DNA of 64,000 nucleotides from Hofstenia miamia (lineage: Eukaryota > Xenacoelomorpha > Acoela): positions 223,860 to 287,859 of the forward strand of contig SCFE01000083.1 of assembly GCA_004352715.1 (NCBI GenBank). Reading direction: 5' to 3'. The first letter of the stretch is position 1. Each line of letters starts with the position of its first letter. The position numbers and the translations under genes are program-made. The notes under the pieces are model-generated. The model saw only the letters and a program-made list of their open reading frames with translations. It made no database searches and was not told the DNA's origin. Shown in pieces: positions 41,177 to 52,657 of the stretch.

Positions 41177-44100
41177 CATACTATATTTTCAATGACTTAA
41201 TTGTAAACATTTTATATTTAGACAATTCCCAGAAGTTGCTGAACAACGATATCTAAATAAACCCGCAAAAAGGCAGTACATTCATCAAGTTCTCAGTGAA
41301 TATTTTAGTGGAAAATACAGTTTCAATAAAATTCCGGAAAACGTACCAATTGAAGAAGCTAAGCAGATGTATAAACCCATCAAGTTAATTCACATTGGGA
41401 AGAATGATATTTGGGCTGATCGCAAGCCTAGAAATCAAGACATTATAAAAGACAATGTTTATAATTATAGAAAAATGACTGAATATCCATACCACTTGTT
41501 GTTCAGTGGTAATATCAATGACCTCTTTTACAAAGTTTTAGCCAATTACGAATGGTTGAATTGCAAAATACGAGCTACTTCGGTTTTAGAGGTAGGTTAG
41601 TTTTAAGATTTTGTGTGAGCCGCCATACTAGCTAGAAATGATTAAACTAAATTTTATGGATCAATCTTTTATTGGAATAAGTTAATACAAAAGAGCCACA
41701 TGGGTATTAAAATGTCAAAGTTCNCTGCAGGTTTGGTGGGTCAACAAAGAAGTATTGCAGGTTGGGTCGGGTGGAGAGTATTTCCTGACCTGTTCCATCT
41801 ATGCTTCATATTATTTGTGACTAAAATATAGAGAAAATTTACTAAATTGTTGTTAGTCTCCAATGCTCAATGTTTCAAAATGCCGGTTGCATCGATGTCT
41901 GCATGTGTTAAAATTCTCGTATGCTTCCATTAAAATTTAAATATCCCTGTATTTTAGGCATGGACTCAGTGATAATGAGCTAGAAGACATTTTATCGCTT
42001 GACAATAAGGTTCTTCAGGAGGTTTATCAGTATTGGCCACCACCAAATAAATATGAACTTCGANAATACAGTTTCAATAAAATTCCGGAAAACGTACCAA
42101 TTGAAGAAGCTAAGCAGATGTATAAACCCATCAAGTTAATTCACATTGGGAAGAATGATATTTGGGCTGATCGCAAGCCTAGAAATCAAGACATTATAAA
42201 AGACAATGTTTATAATTATAGAAAAATGACTGAATATCCATACCACTTGTTGTTCAGTGGTAATATCAATGACCTCTTTTACAAAGTTTTAGCCAATTAC
42301 GAATGGTTGAATTGCAAAATACGAGCTACTTCGGTTTTAGAGGTAGGTTAGTTTTAAGATTTTGTGTGAGCCGCCATACTAGCTAGAAATGATTAAACTA
42401 AATTTTATGGATCAATCTTTTATTGGAATAAGTTAATACAAAAGAGCCACATGGGTATTAAAATGTCAAAGTTCTACAAGCAGAAGGGGGCATAATACCA
42501 TGGTCCCCTTTTGGGTAAAATGTTTATTGTAATAGTCTAAAACAGCGTGCACATTATTTTTATTAATACGCTTGATAATATGTATACTGGTGTTCGGAGT
42601 CCTCTAAGCTTAGGGTCTTTAAAATTTTCAATTAGATAAGGTGTGGCTTTTCACATTATAACAGCATTAAGTAGACCTTATTAAAATTATAAAGAATAAT
42701 AACGTGCACACCAAACTTTCATTTCTTTGTGAAAAATTAAAAATTTTAGATTGAAAATTGGAAAAACGTGCAAATTACAAAAAAATTAGAGCCTCAATTG
42801 CATAAAACAATTTTATCAAGCTGAACAAAATGTATCAATTTTCTTGTAAAAAACTAAGTGTTTAGGAAAATATTTTGCCATTCAAATGTCTATATGTAGA
42901 GGCGTCTGAGGGATTCTCTCAGTGGGAATTCTCATTTGTGATCAATATGATTGATCAAAAGGGTACGAGACCCTGGAAAAATTTGTCAAAATATTAAAAA
43001 ATAGTCCATGAAAATTTATCTCGTCAGCTTAGGTTTTAATAATTTTTTAATATTTTTCGAAATTGAAATTTGGAAGCACGATGGGGACATTCCGCTATAC
43101 ACCACCTTTGCCCCCTGGCTATATGCTATCCTAATAAAGAAGCATGAATTATAGTGTTTTTATATTAGCTTGCAATTACAGTTTTGTTGTTTAATAGTGT
43201 CCTTCTTTGGATGCTTTTATTAGTTCATTAATACCAATATAATTCTGTTTATTATGATGGAGTGACAAGCGTTTAAATTTTATATAAATTATAAGAAGAC
43301 CTCTAAAGAACCTTCAAATGCATCATTTTAGGTGAATATCACTTAAGTCTAAATTTTGTTGGTTCAATGTGTTCTACTATCCGTGGTGTAGGATAATTCT
43401 TCTTAATTGTAATTTAGAATTTGAAATTTCCAGATAAGGCTTCTTCCTCAGTCATATTTTGCATGTAAAACTATTATTGTCATACAATATAGACTTAATC
43501 ATATTTGACAGGATCACTAGCAATATTCAAACGTTTGTGTTACTACATTTTATTCGCAACACAGATATTGTTGATTTTGAAAGAAAACATAGCTGTCGTA
43601 AAATGCTGATTGGGATTCTCATTTTGATAAAAGTTACTAAGGTCTCAGGTTGAGTTTAGTTTATAGAAGGTCAAAGCTGCTAATTAAAAGTAACTGAAAT
43701 TATTTGAGTTGACTAAAGTTTGTAGGGATTTTCTAAAGACAGCTAACATCTTGTTTTGAATACTTGAGTGATAGCTGAATGACGTAATTATACGCTTTAG
43801 CATAAGTAAATAGCACTGTCATTTATTAAATTGTTAAGAAACCTGTACGTTTGGTTAATCGTGATGTCACAATAGCAGCAGTTCAACATCCAAATTAAAT
43901 TGAATTTTAAATTGCATGCACCATTCCTTCTAAAATAACTCAACTGATGTGACCACAGGAAAATCAATGTAGATTTTATTTTTATTGTTATAAAGAAAGA
44001 TACTAAATTCAAGCACTAGTACAAATATAATTTGAGAGTAGATTCAAGACTTAAGAAAATCTCATTTAGCTTGGCAAATGTTCAATTTAAGCAATGTGAA

Positions 44101-47100
44101 TTAGAATGATTAGTAGTAAATAATGAATAACGTAAGAACTAGTTGAAGATAAAATGATTATGAAAAATACCAATTTTGCATTTTATTAGCATTCAGTTAT
44201 TGATAAATGTTTTATGAATATCATTTCCTATCCCATATCCCATGTGGCCACAATGAGGGACGCGCTTCACTAAACTGAGCTGTGTTCCCCTTAACTAGTT
44301 GTGGAAAATGCAGATTAAATAAAATACTCTTATTACAAAAGCAAATGGTCATGGTTAAATTTTTAGTTTTTATTCTAAATTATTTGACAAAAAGCAAACA
44401 CTTTGCATCTACACTACTACAATTCTATGCAAAAACTAATATTAAATGCATATATGCAGCTTTACCCATAGTGATCTATTGCCCAGTAGTCTGTCACATG
44501 CCCTCCCTCCTTAAATTTGCAAGTGAATGTGATTGACGCTACTTATTGCCTATCAAAAATAATTTACAGCAATCAACAATCGGCTAAATTCTGTAATAAT
44601 AATGAATGTGACTTAATGAATTCAAAATTTTATTCAATATAATTTTTTTTGCTTTTCCTATCAATATTTAAAGAGTTGTGCTACTCTCCTATTGAGATAA
44701 ACAAACAATTTAAGTAGTTCTTCTATAATCAATAGAAAGAGTGAAGCTCTATTTTCTACTGTCTTTGTAATCGCAGGACCACATTTATAACTTCTAATAT
44801 AGTTGATTATGCAACACACTGATTTCAAAATTTTGTTGAGCAATTCTCCCCCTCCCCCAAATACTTAGCAAAAAATTGCTTAAATAATAACTTTCTTAAT
44901 ATTATTAACTTTTTATTACGAATTGAAATTGGGGGAGGGGCAACTGTATTTCCATCAACAGTATATAAATTGTGGATTCAAGAAAATGAATTATTAGTTA
45001 TCGACTTACACTTAAATGAATTAGGCGGCCCAAACAATTGTCCTTAGTTGTTTCTAAAATATTTGGAAAAATGTCTTTCATCAAATATTAGTAGAGATCG
45101 TAGTGTAGGTTGTCGAGAAAATGCAATAGCTAGTATGATAGGATCTATTTAGGTAATAAGTGACTTTAATGAATGTCTCTATGCCATGAGCTCAGGAATA
45201 CTCATTGATAAGCAAACTAAGAATGAATTTATGGAAGTCCAAATGATAAGGGATTGCCTACGGCTGTGTAGGCCAGCCATTGAAAGAGCCACCTCTATGA
45301 TTTCCGAGTGCAGTAATGATTTCGCGCATGAGTTCATTGGAAGAATGCTTTCTGTTAATCACACCAGCATTGGACCAATCACTACACTTTTGAATGAAGC
45401 AAGAAAGGCATTTATGTAATTTGGATTTAATTAATTCATAAATATATTGCAATTTAAATTTAAGCGTCTAGTATCCTCTTTAAAAGACCATCCGTTTTTC
45501 CACGTTTAAAAGGAATTTTGATTTTGTCCAAGCCTATTGGCAAATTTAAAAATTTTGTCTAAAAGTTATAGCCGTGTAGACTATTTGACGCAAATGGTCA
45601 TAAGCCACCACATTCACAAACATCCTATGGAAACCAACTGGCAATCATTGGTTCGTTTGCTTCCCTGACTTTCCAATAAGAGCCTCAGTAATCCGCAATC
45701 GTTAATTTTCCAATTATTATAAGAATTTGAGAGCCATTACAACATAATACTAGCTTCAATTTTAGGAAACGAGATGTTCCAAAATTGATCCCTAAAAACA
45801 CTTGCTATCCAAGTCCAAGTAGGGCTTTGCGCTGCACACTTCATGGTCATACCGGTATCATTAGATGTCTATTGTTTACTATGGATGGCGACTATCTTAT
45901 TTCCGGGTCCGATGATTGTACTGTGAGGGTGTGGAATATGGAAACAGATGAACTAAGCCTAAACTTTGATGATCATACTGGTAAGCAAAATTGAACAATT
46001 CGATTAAGATGTATATTACAAGGAATGCCTTGAAATTTTCAATCTATATTTATACATCATATTTTATTTTTTCTTAAAATAATATCAAATATTTGAAGCA
46101 GTTTGTTCTTTCTTAAATGCGGTATTTTTCAAAAAAGAAGTAGTTTTTATTGCCTTTATACTATATATATATATATATATATTATGAGAATAATATTTCA
46201 GAATATACTACACTAAATCATGTTTTAATTCTTATACACTTAAAATATATTTAGCATGTTCGTATTAGTTTGTTGTTTATTTAATAATTTATCTTTGTTT
46301 TGGGTCTTATTAATCAGAGCTTCTGCTATCTCAGTATTTGGTGTTATTATTATTATTATATTAAAAATTTTATTTTGCGTGATGTTGATGCATATAAATT
46401 TCTGACATTAGATGACCTGAGAGACATTCATTAACTCTAGTTATAAAATGGCGCTTAGATTACCCGATGTAAGAAATATTACATTCTTTATAATTATATT
46501 TATAAACAAGTGAAAAAACTAGCATCTTTTCGATTGGATCTTCGTTCTTAAAAATAGTAGATGTTTTTTTTATTGTTAACTTAGTTAATTTTTATCTAGT
46601 ATTAGTGATCTTAATCCGTGTTTTTCAAAGATTTTGTTGATCTTCAATATATAGTAGTTTTCAATATATTGGTAATATATCTTCATTATTTACTTTTTTG
46701 CATTCAATAGAATTTGAAGTAAGAGCTTGGCCAACAATACTCTTAATTAATTTATGTCGATAGCCGTTTTTCCAATATTTCATACAATTTAGAGATCCAT
46801 TCAATCCCTTTATGATAATTTGAAGATTTTTTAATAATTCGATTTAATTAATACTAAATGCGTACTTTGGATAACAAAAAATTGATAAAAGATGTACAAA
46901 GTGGTTTTTGATGATTTGTTATACATTTTTATTTCATAGTAGAAAATTAAAATTGTGATTTTGTTCTTCAACTGTAAATTGTATTTCAAGTAGACATCCA
47001 TTTAAATTTTTTACATTTTCTCTATCTTCAAACAGCAATTTATGTCATCAACGTATCTGTAATATATTGTGGTTTTTTCATCTTTAGTGTGCTCATTTCT

Positions 47101-50100
47101 TTTTCAATAATATCAATGGCAGAAATCTGGGTACATAGGGGATAAATATATACCTTTAGAACTAAAAAATTTCAACTAATTATAATGCTAAGAAATTATA
47201 TAATATATATTACCACGCTCCAAAGGTTTTGCAATTAGATAAATTACACCGTAAAATCTCGCAGCAATTTATATACTATCATTAAGATTGCGGCATCTTA
47301 GTTAATAGAAATAGAATTTATGATACAATAAAATGAGATGTTCATACAAAACTAGACTGAATTCATTTTAGGACCCATTCGTGCAATAGCTTACAAAGCA
47401 GATACAAATGATTGTCTAAGCGCGTCAGAGGATAACCTCATTTATCTGTGGAACATTCTAACTGGAGAAGTAAAAACTAGTTTCACACAAGAAATAGTCA
47501 CTGGATTCGATAAACCTTGTTTCTTAGCAACAACATCCGGACATTTGAATAACCAGAAACACTTCTTTATTTGCGTCTCAAAACAATTGAATGTATTTCT
47601 TTCTATTATTTACTAATAATTATATATATATATTAGGGGGGGGTCAAAATTTTATTTTGCTTAACTGTGCATGGCAGGGGATTCAGAACACTACTAATAT
47701 TTATTTCTCCAAGTATTTTTTATTTCCAAAGTTTCTAGATGGTAGCACATGGATTTCACTTATTTGTTGCTGCAAGGCTAGAAGTGCATTATAGCAGTTT
47801 AAGAAAACAGTAGGCTTTTTTAATTTTTTTGATAAAAAATTGAATACATTACAGCAATATTACTGTACAACTACTAAATGAAAGAGTTAAGATGACATTT
47901 ATTTACATTTTATTTATTTCCACTGACTTTTTTGGTCAAATGAAGGCATGATTTCACGTGATTTGTTCATATTAAGGATGAAACAATGTCTTTTTTCATA
48001 TCCAAAGCACTTCTCAGAGGCTTGTGTAACAGTGCTCACTGCTCTTTCAATTCCTTGACTGTGGCATGGATAAGGAGGTATCGCTAGAGATTTTTCTGCT
48101 GCTTTAAGGATTTCTATGTCCGTGAAACATCTTAAAATAGGGGGAGCAAAAATATCTTCCATTCGCCAGTCAATCATTTTATAATACTCTTCTGCTTCCA
48201 GGTTGAGGCTTTTGGGCAAACTGAAATTTCTAGATGAAGGGTCTGATTGGTGTCTGTGTTTATTTCTTGCTTGAGTTATGTACTTTGCAGCTGAAGTTTT
48301 AACATGTTTTCTGGTATCTGTAATCATTGAAAGAAGTATGTTTTCCGGAGAAGCAAAAAAACTGTTATTGAGCAAGACTTTTTGCATTATTTGTTTGTAT
48401 GCAGACTTTGAGTGTCTTATTAAATTTGATAAAAACCAAAAATTGACTGCTCCTTCCGTTGCATTTGGGTGTTGTTTGATATAAAACCAACCTGGAGCGT
48501 AACAGTTCAAAATGATTTCAACAAGATATTTCAACTCTTGACTTGGATCTTTTGTACAGACATAGAGTCTCATTATGCGGTTAGCCCTTGTTAGCCAACG
48601 TGCTTGGTGCTTGTTAGCCAACGTGCATGGTGGATGTTGCCTGGACTTTTCAAAGCCAAACTATTCTCTATGTATCCTTTTTGTACAGAAATGCATATAT
48701 CATGCAAGTATTTCTGATCAGAACTTAGCTCGCCTCTTACCTCTCTTGAAAGTTCTGATACTTTCCCATGAATAATCTGAAAATTTATGGGTTGAATTTT
48801 GGTCAAGTCTTGCTTTATTTTATTCCCCACCTCACCTTTAAAAGTTTCTGGACCTGTTGTCCTTCCATCTATGTATTCAAAGATATGCCTGAATGGCAAT
48901 TCGTTCATATGCAAAAGGCATATAAACCATTGAAGTGGCCTTTCTAGCTCGATTTCGAGCAACTTTATGATTCCTCCTACTCTTCCTGTGTTAACAGGAG
49001 TACCGTCACATATAACTGCCTGCAACGTTTCAAAGCTTTCAGAATCATGCAGCATTGTTAAAATCTCGTTAGTTATGCATCGGGATGTCCCGCTGTCTAC
49101 TGTAAGATGGTCTATGTAGCTACTCCCTGGTTCTTTAACAATAGTATAATGTTCTTCTTTCACATTTCCATCCTTTGTAGCCGTCTCATCTTTCCTTCCA
49201 TCAAATCCTATACAAATCATGTTTTTGTTTTCTGCCTTTGTTTTAACCAAATTCTTTTTGCCAACTCTATTTCTTTCTCTTTCTATTTTTTTTCTATCTA
49301 ACATATTGGACTCGTTTAAAATACCCATATCTTCAAGTGCTGCATTGACTATGGCAGCGGCGGCTCTGCAACTGACACGGAATCTATCAGCTGTTATAGC
49401 TAGTTTATTATAGCTATATCGGTTTTGGACGTTATCTTTCAGCTCAATGTCGGCTATAAATTCTCCATCGGCACTTTCATCAATTTCCATTTCTTCAAAA
49501 CTAAATTCTTCGGAGTATATGCCAGATGATGTTGAGGGCTCCTCCTGTAATAATAATTTTCTTTTTGCCAGTTTCTCTTGTCTCTCTTCCGTTCTTCTTA
49601 TTGTTCCTGTCCTTTGCCTATCTATACTGCCTAATTGATTTTTTCTTTCTTTCTGTCCTACAAAAGCCTGCCATTCTTCTACAGGTATTCTGATCGTGCA
49701 TCTACATTCGGCTCGTCTCTTACCCTTATCGTAACAGTCGCATGGACATACGTCAGACATAGCATCAAACTGTTTCATTTTGTTTAAAAAACCTTCATTT
49801 CTTCTGTTGTTTGGGATTTTCTTGATTTTATAAGCAGCATCTAGCGATCGACCAACTTTTGAAGCTATTCCATCAATGCTTATAGTTGGAAAAGAAAACC
49901 TTTGCCANCTATCCATAAAAAATTCCTCAAGTTTCTATTGTTCAACCGGTTCTATGTATAAATTTAATTCGTTTTCGAATTCTAACATTACATGTAAAAG
50001 ACTGCATATCGTTTTCAAAACACCTCTCCCTCTCGCAGACCCACATGCACGACCATTATCATTGCTGACAAAGTGCATCCGTAACATTTTCCATGTATTT

Positions 50101-52589
50101 TAATTGCTTATCCGGTTCTATGTACACGTTTTTGGGAATCTCAAAAAGCCTTCATTACGTTTATCAAATTACGTTATTTTCATTGTAAGAAATTACATAC
50201 GGTTCTAATGATTTAACACCTGCAATCGATGTAATTTATTTGAGGTTTTTCCAAAGTGTATACACTACATGCAAAGGACATCATTTCCTTTTTCAAAAAT
50301 ACGTTATTTCATTGTAAAAATTTTCAATACGTTTTCCAATGATAAATATAACTTTACAATCTATGTAATTTATTTTGGTTTTTCGAAAATATATACATTA
50401 CATGCAAAAACATCAATTCTTTTCTTTCAAAACATGCTATTTCATTGTAAAAAAATTCAATTTTCGCTTCTAAGCCCTTCTAATTTAATGGGTTTTCGCT
50501 AATACATCTGAAAAATATTNTTTGCTTCTTGTATGTTTAGCCATTTTTTTATGAAGTTGGATTAGATTACCTAAAAGACTAGAGCTTTCTCATTTTTATT
50601 GAAAATTTTTTCAATGTCAAGCGCAACTTGCTGATAACATTCATAATTTGTTGTGGATCTTTTTCTTTCTATATCTTCCTTTTGTCTAAGGAAAAGATAG
50701 TGTCTCACAACATCTGCTCTTGAAGGAGTCATTGCCAAATTAAACTCATCCGCCTGACCAAATGCAGAGTTCTCGGTTTTGCTTCTTGTATGTTTAGCCA
50801 TTTTTTTATGAAGTTGGATTAGATTACCTAAAAGACTAGAGCTTTCTCATTTTTATTGTAAATTGCTATTTATTAATCAAACTACACCTGTAAACAAATA
50901 AAATAATAGAACATGGACAAAAATACCAATAAAAAGTCAACGATAGCATTTAAACTAGCATAAAAACAATATTAATTATTTGATGACGTCATAGTTGATG
51001 ACATCACAAGGGATTTCGTGTGCTACCATCTATGGTGGTAGCACATCATTGAAATTTTTTGCACAAGTTATATAGACCCTACTAAACTCCAAGCATTGCA
51101 CAGCTAATCGAAAATATTATTTGATGGTGTTTTCGACATATATATATATATTATATATATATATATATACTTTGCAAGTGTAGTATACAGAGTTCTGCTC
51201 AATAGTATTGCAACACCTGTTCAAAGGACACTTAATCAAGCACGTACAGGGAACATAATGGAGCAAGCAGCAGGAAAAATTGAAGTAGAATTAATGATAA
51301 ATAAACACATTTATTGCATTCAAACGAATGCTGCTACTGTTGCTCAAAGTTTCAAACTATTCAAATTATACCTGACTAAGGGCTTTGATAGTAATAAAAA
51401 ATTATTACAAAACTATATGTCACATTAGTCTGTTTTATATTTATAGATGAATTTCAATTCTATTCAGTCTCAAATCTACAGTAAGTTGATTTTCAACCTT
51501 ACATAGCATTTAATATCTAATACAAAACTGATTTTAGACATGAGATTATCATTTCTAAGCAATTTCAGATCAGGTGTATCAGAAAAATAAGAGCTCTTGC
51601 TGAAAGATCAGCATTAACAGTCAGACGGATTATTAGATGCCTACAATCTTAGTGAAATGATAAACTTTGAAAAATATTAGTATCTTTCAAGAACAACAGT
51701 TTGTGACAATTGATTCTTACTTTGATCTTAAAAGCAAATGTAAAATTGACTGCTGTCCATGTGTGTGGGCAGGAGACATTCCATTAGTGCAGCTACAATT
51801 GGTCGAATTATTTACAAATATGAAATTGCTTCCAGGAAACAATAACAAACTGAGAAACAAAACCGTCATCAACTTTGCTAGTACTAACAAATTTGATGAC
51901 ACTGTTGTTTCTCCACAGCTTTTGTTTCTTGGCAGGTTTCAGAATTATAGAAAGAATATAACATTGAAATGGGGACGATATCTTTTTTAGTGATTAAACT
52001 AAAATAGCATTACATATCCCCCAAATGAGTTTGGGAGATATCCACAAGAGAATGCACATTGATTCAAGCCAAGTTATTCCACTGGGACTGTTTAGAGAAA
52101 GCTCAACTTTATTTATAAAAAGGAAGTTGCATTGCTGCCAGAGGGGCCTGCTTAGTCACAAGATTTAAAAATAATTGATCATGCTTGGTTTCATGTGAAG
52201 AAAGTTGAAATTGATCAGTAACTTTCCAATCTTGCACAAATTTATGGCTTTACCATTGAGAAATTTTATGAGATTCTTGTTGAAGAAATTTTCAAACTGT
52301 ACAATTTTTTTGCACAATAAATTGATGACGTCATCTGGTCTAAAGGCTACTCCGCAATAGACTAACTAAGTTTATTTTATTTTTGCATAAATTTTCAAAT
52401 ACTTTGAAATTTTGTTTCCAAATAATATTTTGGTTGTTGTTTCAACCCCCCTAACTTCAAGTGTTGCCATACTTTTGCGCACCGTCTTAGTCTCAACTTC
52501 TCTCAATAGGCAGTAAAAATGATATGTTAATTTCAAATTATCAGATTAATCATAATTTATCATGGTGTTGCACTACCTTTAAGCAGAAC

Positions 52590-52657
<68 letters not shown>

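Larger units (their letters stand above)
40700..42474. repeat. Assembly-generated duplications of exons 12 and 13 around N at 41724 and 42064
   Basis: 41725-42063 repeats 40700-41038 (offset 1025), including the first 106 bases of exon 12. 42065-42474 repeats 41314-41723 (offset 751), including most of exon 13. Each copy starts and ends at a single N. The sequence after 42474 continues from the second copy. This pattern is contig abutment with an interior contig misplaced, not exon duplication. Confidence 0.9.
47914..50801 (-). pseudogene. Transposase-like protein of an uncharacterised metazoan family, frameshifted
   Basis: Three reverse-strand pieces. N-terminal: 50801-50571, starting MAKHTRSKTENSAFGQ. 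Main: about 49920-48591, with W-Q-R-F-S-F-P-T, a CPCDCYDKGKRRAECRC cysteine cluster, NMICIGFDGRKDETATK, LQAVICDGTPVNTG and WFICLLHMNELPFRHIFEY. C-terminal: 48621-47914, with QARWLTRANRIMRLY, CHSQGIERAVSTVTQAS and MPSFDQKSQW. The spaced D (FDGRKD), D (ICDGT) and E (GIER) could be a DDE catalytic triad; this is inference. A 23-bp duplication at 48587-48632 shifts the frame at the ARWLT site, and an N-bounded insert (49909-50519) separates the first two pieces. I recognise the sequence style from predicted proteins in several invertebrates but cannot name the superfamily. Confidence 0.65.
47738..51030 (-). mobile_element. DNA transposon, 3.3 kb, 12-bp TIRs, TA target duplication
   Basis: The left end GATGGTAGCACA (47738-47749) and its exact reverse complement TGTGCTACCATC (51019-51030) are flanked on both sides by TA (47736-47737 and 51031-51032). 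Inside, on the reverse strand, lies a transposase-like protein (50801 down to 47914). TIRs, TA duplication and an internal gene together support one inserted element. Only the outer 12 bases of the TIRs match; the inward sequences differ. The element is in antisense in the intron between exons 16 and 17. Confidence 0.7.

Noticed and set aside
41222-42342. Real tandem duplication of NWD exons
   Set aside because: Copies are identical, incomplete, and begin and end exactly at single Ns; an assembly artefact explains this better.
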